A DNA stretch of 64,000 nucleotides from Macrosoma leucophasiata (lineage: Eukaryota; Arthropoda; Insecta; Lepidoptera; Hedylidae), in contig JAWQUS010000032.1 of assembly GCA_036365455.1 (NCBI GenBank), forward strand, positions 17,244,001-17,308,000. Reading direction: 5' to 3'. Under the pieces are notes generated by a model. It was given only the letters and a program-made list of their open reading frames with translations, made no database searches and was not told the DNA's origin. This document shows, piece after piece, positions 53,094 to 63,874 of this stretch. Position 1 is the stretch's first letter. Every line of letters begins with the position of its first letter. The position numbers and the translations under genes were made by a program.

Positions 53094-53476
53094 GTGAGTT
53101 GATGTTGTTTTCGTTGAAAATAAATCTATTCGAATAGACTGGTAATTTGAAGATTTAAATATTTACATTGATAAATCTAAATATATATTAGATGCATAAG
53201 TGAAATTGTGCTATATTTTTGATAAAATCGACAATTTAAAATAAAAGTAAGGGATCGAAAGTTTGACGTACGACGTTTGTGTTGTTGATTTACGAGTGAT
53301 ACTGTGAGGTTTTTGGTGAATAATTTGCTGTTGTGCACACTAGTTTGATGTCCAAATACGATATAAACTTCTTTTGATAGGAGTTTTTCAGTAAATTAGT
53401 TGAAACTCTGTTTGCGGTGTATAGGTTATGTTTGAAGTCAGGTGGTGAGTTCACAAGCCGCTTTGTTGTACAGATA

Positions 53477-53623
53477 ATGGCACCACCACAGCCCAAGGCG
53501 GTGGCCAAAGCCCCCGCGGCGCCGGCCGGCGGAGTCAAGAAGGCCAAGGTTGGCAAACCCAGGAATTATGACCTGGGTAATGGAGTTATGAGGTTCTCCA
53601 GAGCTAAGATGTTCCACAAAACT
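53477..53623 (+). CDS. RpL6: RpL6 exon 1 (residues 1-49)
   Basis: ATAATGGCACC start immediately after a splice acceptor; donor AAAACT|GTGAGT; 49 codons, phase 0. Basic extension MAPPQPKAVAKAP followed by GVKKAKVGKPRNYDLGNGV. An upstream in-frame ATG is in the predicted 5' intron and is rejected. Confidence 0.93.
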
Positions 53624-56600
53624 GTGAGTATCATCATGATACTTCATATCATATAGTTTCAGTATGAAGTTTAATAGTGATTATGTTCATGTAGGTATTA
53701 TATTATTTTTTTTTTTTTTTTTTTTTTTTTATGTAATGGAAGTGGTAAACAAGCATGCAGTTCACATTGATGTTAAGTGATGACTGCAGCCTAAAGACAC
53801 CCACACAAAGACCAAGGTCAAAATGCAGATGCGTTACCACTCCTGAGGCCTAAGGTCTTATGCCTCTGTGCCGGAAATTACAGGGCCGTACATTACCACC
53901 TGACCGGAACACGATAGTGTTGAACACTACCATTTAGCGGCAAGTATATTAGGTAATGCGGTGGTGCCTACGCCCGCGAGCTCCGTCACTGGAGCTCTAC
54001 CACCAGTAAACAGTTTAATATTTTTATTCTATTTTTATCATATATTTTTGGATTATAAATGGTCTCTATAGACTCTTAGTCTAGTTTTAATGCAGTACAA
54101 TTTCAATGAGTCATCATTTAGTTATGCTTGTAGCTAGTAGCTAGTAGCTAGTTGTAATATTAGCCATGGTTTTGGCGGGAACCTTGAAAGAGACGTATGG
54201 TGCTCTTATTTTATTTCATTTTCTTGGTGTATTTTAAGTTATATTGAATAAAGTTGTTGGCATTTTGTTTGATATAGGTTTATTACAGTGCCCATGTATA
54301 GTGAATTAGAATAACAGTGCGAAAACACGACCTTTCAGGTTGCCACCAAAACTTCATAGTAAATGTTCTGGTAAAGTAGCCATCGCTTTACTCAAATAAC
54401 TTGACTGTAACTCACTTGACTGACATATTATACTTGATAACATGTACTGGATACTTACATATTATACTTGATGACTATATTATATTTACTTTTACGCTGC
54501 TTAAATAAATACGAAAATATTGTTTTACTTGACACTGGCAATATGCGTAATAGCGATGCCATAATAACAAAAAAAAATATATTAGCCATATTGGTAATCT
54601 GTTGAGCTGCATTAGGCCGATATTGGGCTCAAACTATATGAAATCAATTGTCATATTTTAACTCCAACTCAAGAGGTTCTCTGTAAAACAAGTTGTTAAT
54701 ATTATTATGAATTAGTATTGGTACTATAAAACATTCGATAAATCTTTATAATCTGTGTGCTTTAGAAATTAAAGAAAAAAGGGAAAGAAAAATTTGACTT
54801 GGGGCAGGAATCGAACCTGCGACCTCAGGATAACCAGTCCAGCCGCTTTACCACTAAGCTACCGAAGTCCCACACCGATGTTCAAAGTTCTTTATTGCAT
54901 GTCAATTTTTGCCGTTGTGTCAAATTTGCCATCCCTTTTTGATTTTTAACCGATTTAGGGTTGTGAACAACATCCATTGATAACTAATTAACAGCTATAC
55001 AACCGAAATGATAAACTTTGCAGTTTATACAATATCGTTAAGATGACGCTGTTCCCTTAATAATTGTACTATTTATTTTTCGCAATAACACATGCAAGTG
55101 AACTTTAGAATTTAGAAAAAAAAAATCTTTCCATTTTTTCTTTAATTTCTAAAGTTCACTCGCATGTGTTATTTCAAAAAATAAATTGTTAAATCTGTGT
55201 GTTGTAATATTTTATACAATTTCCAAGTTCAGCCTTTACTTTAAAGTAAAGTACCTTGATTAATTGTCTGACACATAGGTACAATGGGTCAGATAAATGT
55301 TTTCAGTAGCTTTTTTTGAAAGTTGATGAAACAAAAAAGGAACAGTAGAGAAAGGCAGACACAGTAATTCATTAAATTCTACTTTCAGCTGCATAAACAC
55401 TTAAAATGTTAAGAACAGCGACCAGGCGTGATGATGCATACATACGTATCTAGTAAGATGTTGATGTGCGCATGGCCTCGCGGCTGGTGTAGATCATAAG
55501 CGATCTACTCGGTTAAGCACTACGGGCGCGGTCGGGTGGCAAATTAAATGCGCATTTCTGTGCTTTGGAGTGCAAGTTAAGCCGTCGGTCCTGGTTGCTA
55601 TCAATAGATAGCAGTCGTTTAACCTTGGGTGGTTTGAAAACATCCCACAGCGGGTTGGCCAAAAACCCACCCACCTCCACCAATCCGCATTGGAGCAGTT
55701 TGGTGGAGTAAGCTCCAGACCTCCCCCCAAAAAGGGGAGAGACTCGTGCCCAGCAGTGGGACATATAATGGGTTGCCATTATTATTTATTATATTTATCT
55801 AGTAAAATTATCTAGTTAAATAATATTAATGTAAAGAGCTGTCGAGTAGGTTGAATTTTATTGTTATAGCACCAGTTGTAGGTATAATAATTAAAAACAT
55901 TTTTTTTTTTTAATTTTTTTTTTGTTTTCTTTGTCATAAGTACCTAAACATGTTACATGATGAACACGAGAATTCTGATGAATATTCTTTTATATTGATG
56001 AAAATTCAGATTTGTGAGGTAAGCAGGAGGGTTTTTGCGACGGTAGGTTCTTTGAGGGGGTTACGGAACTTATTACCAATTCCTACCAAAATTGCGCTAG
56101 CTCATGCTCTTCTTTTTCCAATACTTGATTATGCCGACATAAGCTACCTTGATGTGACCCAGGAGCAACTTAATAAGCTTGAACGTCTCCAAAATATTTT
56201 TATAAGGTTCATATTTGGTTTACGTAAGTATGATCATCATCAAAAACTCAAGTGGCTCCCTATTAACCATCGCCGGGATACACACATTCTTTCTCTTCTG
56301 TACAATGTGCTATTTAACCCTGAAACTCCACTATACCTGAGGGATCGCTTCAACTTTCTTAATAATAATCACTCCCTTTCACTTCGTTCTTCCAATAATC
56401 TTTCCCTTAGTACTCCTTTACACTCCTCTCTATTCTATCACAAATCTTTTTCAGTTAAAGCAGTTCAACTTTGGAATAATTTGCCTGTCGAGATTCGAAA
56501 AACTCAAACTATTGCTACTTTCAAGAAACAAGTTAAAAATTTTTACCTAAGTCTATAACTTTCTAAGTTCTAGTATCTACTTCTAATTTCTATCTTACCT

Positions 56601-59600
56601 ATCCCTATCTCTCTCATTTCCTTTATTTCTGTTATTCATCAATTTGTGTATTTTTTGTTTTACATTCAGTGAAACATGTTGACGTACTTTTATTTCTGTA
56701 TGACACTTGTATATTGTATGTTACACAGTTGTTACATTAAGTATGTACACCCTACCGACATACTTTTTTTTTTGTGATATTCTATGTAAGGTTGCCTGGG
56801 AGAAATCGCTGCCTGAGCGATAAGGCCACCTACTGTTCCTTTTTACTGTCGTCTGTTTATGTAAATTGTCTCTGTTTGGTGTACGATAAGAAATAAATAA
56901 ATAAATCTTTAGAAAGTTCAGTTTTATATTTATTTTCTACTTATCAAAAAAAAAATCATAAAATCCATAACTCATGTAAAAATATTTTTTTTAGGCTAAG
57001 TACAAGTTTGTGGGCAAAGTAAACCCAAAAGAAAAGAAGACCAAGAAGCCCCGTGTAGTGGTGAAGCAGATTGGTGGTGAGAAGAATGGAGGCACCCGTA
57101 AAGTTATGCTGCGGAAAAGGAGATCTTTTTACCCCACTCAGGACAAGTACGTCTAACATTTTATTTTTATTCTATTTTATTTATTAATATTATAAATATT
57201 TTATTTATTAATATTGGACATGTCGGCGGGTTTATTGAGAGGCCGTCCTTATGGTGGTGTCGCTCTTATGTGGCGAAAACATCTATTTACTTCAGTGCGT
57301 ATTATACCATGTAAAAGCGTGCGACTAGCAGCTATTGAAATTAAACTTGACAATCGTGACATTTTACTTTTCTCAGTCTATATGCCGACGGATTGCAGTG
57401 TTAATTTGGTGGAGTTTACTGATTGCTTAAGTGAAATGAGTGCCATTATTGATAACGGTAATGTGGAATGTGTTTACATGCTAGGTGACTTTAACGCGCA
57501 CCCTGGTGAGTTATTTCACATTGAACTGTCTAGCTTCTGTACTGAGCAGTCATGGTCGTGTGTGGATATGAGACTGTTACCAAATGACACATTTACATTT
57601 GTGAGTGAGGCTCATGGTAGTAAACGATGGCTAGATCACTGTGTAGTTAGTGAAGCGGCAAATAGCACAGTAATTGATGTAACTGTTTTATTTGACACCT
57701 ACTGGTCGGATCATTTACCACTTCAGATAAAATGTAATTTAAATCTAGTTAAAACGAAATGTTTTTCACCTAAGGAGAACATTAATAAAGCAATTTGGGG
57801 AGAAAGAGATCGCTGTCAAATAGATCAATACAGTAATATTTGTTATGCTAGATTAAGAGATATTGACTTTCCTGTTGATTTAAAATATTGTCCGGATCAC
57901 GGTTTATGTAAAGATTTAAGTCATAGGGCTGTGTTAGATAACTTATATAATAAAATTGTAACGGTATTATCTGAGGCGGCTGTATCTAGCTACAATAACA
58001 CAAGAGGAAATCGACATAAACATAAATATATATGCGGCTGGAATAAACATGTTGGAGATGCTCATGTGAGGGCTAGGTTAGATTTTCAAATGTGGTATTT
58101 ACTCGGCAAACCGACTTCTGGCTTCTATTATAACAAAATGTTTGAATCGCGTAAAATATTTAAAAATAAGTTACGCTGGTGTCAGAAAAATCAGGATAAT
58201 ATTAAATTGGATATATTGGCTCAAAATCATACCACAAAAAATTTCAAAGGCTTCTGGAAACATACCAAGAACTTACATCACAAAACGAGCCTCCCCGTGA
58301 GTATTGCTAATGTACAGGGTGCAGAGAATATAGCTAATTTATTTAGTAGCCACTTTAAGGTACAACCGGCATCAAATTCTACATTGCAATCGTGTGCCAA
58401 AGATACTGGTACTCTTGATCGTGACCTGAAACATAACTTTAAAATATCCGCTAACGATGTCCGTTCTGTAATAAAGGGAATGGTTAGAGGGAAGTCTCCA
58501 GGACATGATGGTCTCAGTGTGGAGCACCTACAACACGCTGGAGTGCATTTACCTAGATTATTGGCTATGTTCTATACGCTCTGCTTAAGCCACTCATATC
58601 TACCACCTGATGTTATACATACTGTTGTTGCACCAGTCATTAAGAACAAGACTGGTGATGCTTCAGATGTTAATAATTACCGACCGATTTCATTAGCTAC
58701 AATACTTGCTAAGGTACTGGATAGTCTGATTGAAAGACATTTAAGCAAAAATATCAAACTTCATGATGCCCAATTCGGTTTCAGACCCGGCCTCTCTACT
58801 GAAAGTGCTATTTTGTCTCTCAAACATACTGTTCAATACTATGTTGATAGGAAAACGCCAGTCTACGCCTGTTTTCTGGACCTGTCGAAGGCTTTTGACC
58901 TTGTCCAATATGACAGACTATGGCAAAAACTTCGACAAGACTCCACGGTAGCTGATGATGTCATTGATCTATTAACTTACTGGTATGGTCATCAAACTAA
59001 CAAAGTGCGGTGGGCGGGAGCTTTTTCGCAGGCATATGGTCTAGATTGTGGTGTAAGACAAGGTGGAATTGGGTCCCCTGGCCTTTTTAACCTGTATATT
59101 AACAAACTGATTGTGGATCTGAGTAATACTAATATTGGATGCCATATTAATGGTGTCTGTATTAACAATATTTCATATGCCGATGATATGGTGTTACTTA
59201 GTCCATCAATCAGTGCTTTAAGACGATTGGTCCTTTTATGTGAGAGGTTCGCGGAGGCCCATGGGCTTAGGTATAACGTTAGTAAAAGCGAGGTACTAGT
59301 ATTTAAAGCTGAAAGTAAAAATTGTGATGTTACCAACTTGCCACCTATAAAGCTCTCAGGTACTCCTCTTAAAGTTGTGAAGCAATTTAAATACCTTGGT
59401 CATTGGGTCACCGAGAACCTCAAGGACAATGTCGATATAGAGAGGGAACGAAGAGCGTTATCTGTCCGCTGCAATATGATAGCTCGAAGATTTGCACAGT
59501 GTACAAGTGACGTTAAGAAGACACTATTCAGAGCCTACTGTATGTCATTTTACACTTGCAGTCTCTGGGTGCGTTATACACGGCGGACATATGATGCTCT

Positions 59601-62600
59601 TCGTGTTCAATATAATAACGGTTTTAGGATGCTGTTCGGTCTGCCAAGGTACTGCAGTGCGTCAACCATGTTCGCAGAAGGTCATATAGATGATTTTTAT
59701 GCAATTATGCGTAAACGTTGTGCGTCACTCGTAAGTAGAATACGGGGCAGTTCAAACAGCATTCTGAAGGCTGTAGTGGACAGTTACGGTCCTGTAATGA
59801 CGCATTATATACAGATGCACACTCGAGGACTTTACAGGCCTAACTAATTTTGACATTTTTATAATTTGTTTTTGTTTGACATCCTACATATTATTGAATT
59901 CTTGAGTTTTATATAATTTAAAATATAATAATTTAATAATAATAATTTAATGTATTGATTGTATTTATTAACAATAGATATTAAGTGCTTTTTCAACTTT
60001 ACTAACAAATTATGGATGTAATATCTGAATCAAATGAATAAATAAAAAATAAATAAATAAATAAATGCGTAAGTTTGTATGTATGTATGTTTGTTTGTTT
60101 GTAACTCCTTAACGCAAAAACTGCTGAACTGATTTTCATGAAATTTGGCACACACATAGAGGGTAACTTGAATTAACACATAGTTTTTATCCCGAAAAAA
60201 TGTTCCTGTGGGATGCCATGGGTTGATTTGATGAGTTTCCACAGGTTACGTGAAAAGCGAACTACACGCGGGCAGAGCCGCGGGCATCAGCTAGTTATTT
60301 ATAAATTTTCAAATGCTGAAATTTTTTAATATAAGCATATTTACATAAAAAATATGTATTTTCAGAATTCGCACCCGTTCCCACCACAAGACGTTCAGCA
60401 AGCACGTCAGACGGACGAGGCCCAACCTCACAGTGGGCACTGTGTGCATCCTCCTCGCGGGCAGGCACGCCGGCAAGAGGGTCATCCTCGTCGGAGTCCT
60501 ACCTAGTGGCTTGTTGCTCGTCACTGGACCTTTTGCAGTAAGTCATTTTTAAGACACATTGTGAAACTCGATCCCATTTGTCCTGGGGACTCAACTTCAA
60601 AACTTCAGATTCTTATCAGGAAATAAATAATAAAATCAGTATTTCCAATTCGAAATGTTCTGATTTTGATGTATAGGTATTAGAATAAAAAATTAGTTGA
60701 AAAAGATCTCCACTGATGATGGAGAAGTTCTTCTTATTTAAACGACTGAAACTAGATCTATTAAGAGGAACAAACATTAATGTATAGTATACTTAATTAG
60801 AAGCGCGCATGGCCCAGCGGCTGGTGTAGATCGTAAGCGATCTGTTCGGTTAAGCACTACGGGCGCGGTCGGGTAGTGTAATGGGTGACCGCTAGTGGCA
60901 AATTAAATGCGCGTTTCCGTGCTTCGGAGGGCACGTTAAGCCGTCGGTCCTGGTTGCTATTGATGGATAGCAGTCGTTAAACCTTGTCGGAGGCCTAATG
61001 GGCGGTTTGAAAACATCCGACAGTGGGTTGGCCACTAACCCACCCACCTCCACCAATCAGCATTGGAGCAGCGTGGTGGAGTAAGCTCCAGGCCTCCCCC
61101 CAAAAAGGGGAGAGACTCGTGCCCAGCAGTGGGACGTATAATGGGTTGCCATTATTATTATTTATTATTTTATACTTAATTAACAAATAAGGGCACACGT
61201 CGCTGGACTGATCTCCCTCTATGACAACTGCTAAATTTCATAACCGTTTGTTGAATGTTCCATACAGAATAGATTGTAATAAATATATACATCTAAAAAA
61301 AAAGAAGTTTTTCTTAGTGGTGACTGCACTTGGAACTCTGCAAGGTGAATATCTATAATTGCTTTATTAAAACATTTCTTTTTGAAGCTTGGGAGGATTT
61401 ACAAGATGCTATAGGTATATTTTGCGACCTTTCAAAGGCGTTTGACTGCGTGGACCACAATACATTAATTAGCAAACTTGATCATGATGGACTTGAAAAT
61501 AAAGCTCTTCAACTTGTTCAATCATACCTTAAGGATCGGGAACAAGTAGTTCAAGTGAATGGAGTAAAATCTCAAGGTGCAAAGACAGGAATGGGTGTCC
61601 CACAGGGCTCAATATTAGGACCATTTCTGTTTTTAGTCTACGTTAATGATTTACTTCATTTGATGCCTAATAGTATGCCCAAAACAATTTTATTTGCAGA
61701 CGATACTTCAATAGTTTTTAAAATGAACAGACGGAATCCAGATTACAATACTGTAAATAAGGTCATAGGAGAAGTACATAAATGGTTTACTGTCAATAAT
61801 CTTGCACTGAATAGTAAAAAAACCAAATGTATCCGTTTTACCCTCCCTAATGTAAAAAGTAAAGAAGGAGACATTTTTATAAACAATGACAAAATTCAAT
61901 TTGTTGATGACGCTACCTTCTTGGGAATAACGCTTGACTCAAAGTTACAATGGGGACCACATATTAGGCAGTTAGCGAAACGTCTGAGTGCCGCAGCTTA
62001 TGCTGTTCGAAAAATTAGGCAATTAACTGATATAGACACTGCAAGACTTGTTTATTTTAGCTATTTTCACAGTGTCATGTCCTATGGTATTTTATTGTGG
62101 GGTCGAGCGGCTGACATACAATCAATTTTTGTATTACAAAAGAGGGCCATTAGAGCGATGTATAACTTACGTAGTCGTGATTCTTTGAAAGAACTATTTA
62201 AAGAAATAAATATAATGACAGTCCCTTGCCATTACATCTATGAAAATATACTTTTCGCGAGGAAAAATCTACATCTGTTTGATAAAATCTCCGATAGACA
62301 TAGTTATAATACGAGGAATAAGAACAAGTTGTCTCTGCCAAGTTTTCGACTGACGAAAACTAATACATCTTTCCTAAAATATAGTGTAGAATTTTATAAC
62401 AAGATCCCAGCCGGGATTGCTGAACTCACCGATGGTAAATTCAAAGCATTAATGAAACGCACTCTATGTAAAAAGGCTTACTATAAACTCGAGGACTATC
62501 TCAAGGATAGAAATGTTTGGCTAAATGCTGATCTAGCTCCACAAAGGTGTTAAATGTAATAATCAAAGTGTAATGTTGATATTATATTGTTAATTTTAAG

Positions 62601-63826
62601 CTTGTTTAAATTATGGAAAATTGTAAAAATATGCCTAAGAGATATTTTTAAAAGAGCCGACTGAGTTTTTTCCGGCAAGTTTTTCTCAGATCATATTGGC
62701 CTTTGGAACTTTGCCGGTGAATGACAAAGAATGACTCTTTTTCTTTTCTTTTTACTCTTTGTTATCAGTTTGTAAAGGGGAAAAGAGACATTTTACTGAT
62801 ATACTTTTTACATTAGTTTATGACATTTAGGTTTATCTTAGTGCTATTCTTGACTTTACATATATTTTTTATCTTGTTTGACATGTATATCAATTGTTAT
62901 TCGCTTTAATTTATTTTGTTTGTTTTTGACGTGTCATAAGAGGTGCCTGTCACCCTAAATGAATAAATGAGTTTCTGATTCTGATTCTGATTCTGAATTT
63001 TGAAAAATAAGTTTTTTTTTCATAAATAGTGTTTGGAAGGAAGAATAAAAAAAAAAAATGATAATTTTTTGCATTAGAAAAGTTTTTTATTCCAATTTTA
63101 ATTACCTGTAAATATCTGTTTTTTTTACTGTTTTATTCACAGTAGGCAATTTTTAAATTCTAATAACTGTAAACTCTGTAAAGATGTATTGAATTAATTT
63201 ATCCGCCGCCTATTCACCGCACAAATAGTGTGGACGTAAGTATTCTCTTACTGAACTGAACTGCATTCTTGTGTCACTTTTTTATGTCAAAGGATTGACA
63301 GACAAGCAGATGGGCCACCTGATGGAAAGTGGTTACCGTCTCCTATGAACATTTGCAACATCAGAAGAGTTGCCAACGCACTGCCAGCCCTGAAGGCATC
63401 TCTTGAACACCTCAGATGGAAGTTCGTTCCACACACGCGAATCGGGCTGTTGAGCACTGCCAAGTGTCCAATCTGTGCGGGTGGAACTTCTCTCTTCGGC
63501 GGGTGGTATGATGAAGGGATTGGAGACGATGACGCCAGATCGAACTTGTAAAGGCAGAAGGTGCACAAACAACCGATGTTTCTGCGCACACTTTTACGGT
63601 ACTTAAAATAAATGATTGACGTGATAATAAATATTTCCAGTTCAACTCGTGCCCACTCCGGCGCACCCCTCAGCGCTACGTGATCGGCACCTCCACGAAG
63701 GTGGACCTCGGTGACTTCAAGCTGCCCGCGCACCTCGACGACGCGTACTTCAAGAAGAACAAGAAGAGCACCAAACGCAGCGTCAAACGCAAGCAGGGAG
63801 AGGACATCTTTGCCACTAAGAAAGAG
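53477..63826 (+). CDS. RpL6: Ribosomal protein L6 gene (eL6), 3' end outside window
   Basis: Whole-gene entry. eL6 is a structural protein of the cytosolic large ribosomal subunit. Four coding exons joined in phase give 219 residues: a basic Ala/Pro/Lys N-terminal extension, RNYDLGNGVMRFSRAKMFHK, KQIGGEKNGGTRKVML, the core AGRHAGKRVILVGVLPSGLL and LVTGPF, then RRTPQRYVIGTSTKVDLGDF and DAYFKKNKK. These match eL6 along its length; about 40-60 C-terminal residues (the NGIYPHK end in relatives) must lie beyond 64000. Introns are 3.4, 3.2 and 3.1 kb, long for a ribosomal protein gene, because they carry SINE and LINE insertions. The gene is divergent from TPCN1, with 1.5 kb between start codons. 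Confidence 0.96.
53704..54008 (-). repeat. SINE A in RpL6 intron 1
   Basis: Long poly-T (27 bases) at left, GAGCTCTACCACCAG at right; close to consensus, so probably young. Confidence 0.88.
54168..54565. repeat. ~390-bp dispersed repeat, copy 2
   Basis: About 90% like 41380-41755, with an extra TACTTGATAACATG duplication. Confidence 0.7.
54760..55185 (-). repeat. tRNA-like element with inverted ends
   Basis: Minus tRNA-like head at 54798-54870 (box A TAGCTTAGTGGTAAAGC, box B GGTTCGATTCC). Ends CTTTAGAAATTAAAGAAAAA and its complement. Related in plan, not sequence, to the 46.5-kb array. Confidence 0.6.
55457..55795 (+). mobile_element. 5S-rRNA-like SINE, complete
   Basis: Flanked by TATCTAGTAA at 55447-55456 and 55796-55805. 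CGGTTAAGCACTACGGGCGC is present; the GATGGGTGACC box is deleted in this copy. Confidence 0.8.
55950..56558 (+). pseudogene. LINE RT C-terminal remnant
   Basis: Open for 202 codons: LLFPILDYADISYLDVTQEQ, KLERLQNIFIRFIFGL, and AVQLWNNLPVEIRKTQTIAT match the jockey/CR1 RT C-terminal region. Catalytic RT motifs are missing. Confidence 0.8.
55950..56905 (+). mobile_element. 5'-truncated LINE in RpL6 intron 1
   Basis: Contains the C-terminal RT thumb and beyond, then 350 bp of 3' UTR with a (TAAA)n tail at 56889-56906. Confidence 0.8.
56995..57146 (+). CDS. RpL6: RpL6 exon 2 (residues 50-100)
   Basis: Acceptor TTTTTTAG|GCTAAG, donor GACAA|GTACGT. AKYKFVGKVNPKEKK, VVVKQIGGEKNGGTRKV and MLRKRRSFYPTQDK are diagnostic for eL6. 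Ends in phase 2. Confidence 0.95.
57190..60066 (+). mobile_element. LINE with long intact EN-RT frame in RpL6 intron 2
   Basis: Begins about 45 bp after exon 2 and ends in a (TAAA)n tail at 60036-60066. TTTTATTTATTAATATT is repeated at 57171 and 57200, at the 5' junction. Truncated within the endonuclease. Confidence 0.85.
57220..59847 (+). CDS. LINE endonuclease (partial) - reverse transcriptase
   Basis: 876 codons from the first ATG with no stop. N-terminal AP-endonuclease part: YGGVALMW, YMLGDFNAHPGE (Asp/Asn catalytic), WLDHCVV and WSDHLPL (catalytic SDH). RT: LDLSKAFDLVQYDRL, VRQGGIGSPGLFNLY, ISYADDMVLL (catalytic YADD), then YLGHWV and a C-terminal domain. The endonuclease start with its LQE region is missing, so autonomous movement is unlikely, but the RT looks intact. 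Jockey/CR1 superfamily by motif style; clade not fixed. Confidence 0.88.
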   Translation: MSAGLLRGRPYGGVALMWRKHLFTSVRIIPCKSVRLAAIEIKLDNRDILLFSVYMPTDCSVNLVEFTDCLSEMSAIIDNGNVECVYMLGDFNAHPGELFHIELSSFCTEQSWSCVDMRLLPNDTFTFVSEAHGSKRWLDHCVVSEAANSTVIDVTVLFDTYWSDHLPLQIKCNLNLVKTKCFSPKENINKAIWGERDRCQIDQYSNICYARLRDIDFPVDLKYCPDHGLCKDLSHRAVLDNLYNKIVTVLSEAAVSSYNNTRGNRHKHKYICGWNKHVGDAHVRARLDFQMWYLLGKPTSGFYYNKMFESRKIFKNKLRWCQKNQDNIKLDILAQNHTTKNFKGFWKHTKNLHHKTSLPVSIANVQGAENIANLFSSHFKVQPASNSTLQSCAKDTGTLDRDLKHNFKISANDVRSVIKGMVRGKSPGHDGLSVEHLQHAGVHLPRLLAMFYTLCLSHSYLPPDVIHTVVAPVIKNKTGDASDVNNYRPISLATILAKVLDSLIERHLSKNIKLHDAQFGFRPGLSTESAILSLKHTVQYYVDRKTPVYACFLDLSKAFDLVQYDRLWQKLRQDSTVADDVIDLLTYWYGHQTNKVRWAGAFSQAYGLDCGVRQGGIGSPGLFNLYINKLIVDLSNTNIGCHINGVCINNISYADDMVLLSPSISALRRLVLLCERFAEAHGLRYNVSKSEVLVFKAESKNCDVTNLPPIKLSGTPLKVVKQFKYLGHWVTENLKDNVDIERERRALSVRCNMIARRFAQCTSDVKKTLFRAYCMSFYTCSLWVRYTRRTYDALRVQYNNGFRMLFGLPRYCSASTMFAEGHIDDFYAIMRKRCASLVSRIRGSSNSILKAVVDSYGPVMTHYIQMHTRGLYRPN
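60067..60294 (+). mobile_element. Helitron-like element
   Basis: GCGTAAGTTTGTATG start region, ends CGGGCAGAGCCGCGGGCAT, CAG, CTAG|T. Lies 70 bp before RpL6 exon 3. Confidence 0.6.
60366..60537 (+). CDS. RpL6: RpL6 exon 3 (residues 100-157)
   Basis: Acceptor TTTTCAG|AATTCG, donor TTTGCA|GTAAGT. Carries the core KOW-like segment GTVCILLAGRHAGKRVILVG and SGLLLVTGPFA. Confidence 0.96.
60800..61170 (+). mobile_element. 5S-rRNA-like SINE, complete with 12-bp TSD
   Basis: Flanked by TATACTTAATTA on both sides. GGTTAAGCACTACGGGCGCG and TAATGGGTGACCGCTAG resemble 5S rRNA boxes A and C. Tail is (ATT)n. Confidence 0.85.
61387..62997 (+). mobile_element. 5'-truncated jockey-like LINE in RpL6 intron 3
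   Basis: RT plus 3' UTR and a (TGATTC)n tail; TTTTGAA at 61380-61386 and 62998-63004 is the likely target duplication. Its UTR is the source family of the fragments at 10818, 14563 and 45490. Confidence 0.85.
61388..62553 (+). pseudogene. LINE reverse transcriptase, N-terminally truncated
   Basis: Starts inside the palm at [29 protein letters not shown] and FADDTSIVF (catalytic box) are intact, followed by LGITLDSKLQWG and a C-terminus ending in LKDRNVWL. The fingers and endonuclease are absent. The 18 codons ahead of EAWEDLQD are intron sequence. Confidence 0.85.
63285..63590 (-). mobile_element. LINE family B, C-terminal fragment
   Basis: Minus: [18 protein letters not shown] then a deletion/frameshift before the VANVHRR end. 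50 bp upstream of exon 4. Confidence 0.7.
63641..63826 (+). CDS. RpL6: RpL6 exon 4 (residues 158-219)
   Basis: Acceptor ATTTCCAG|TTCAAC, donor AAAGAG|GTTAGT; 62 codons, phase 0. FNSCPLRRTPQRYVIGTS, then lysine-rich FKKNKKSTKRSVKRKQGE. The next exon is off the window. Confidence 0.95.
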
Positions 63827-63874
63827 GTTAGTGTATATGATCTTTGCATTTTTTGATGATAGTAAGATTTTTTC

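Noticed and set aside
53290..53647. Minus-strand frames opposite RpL6 exon 1
   Set aside because: Antisense shadows of the real exon.
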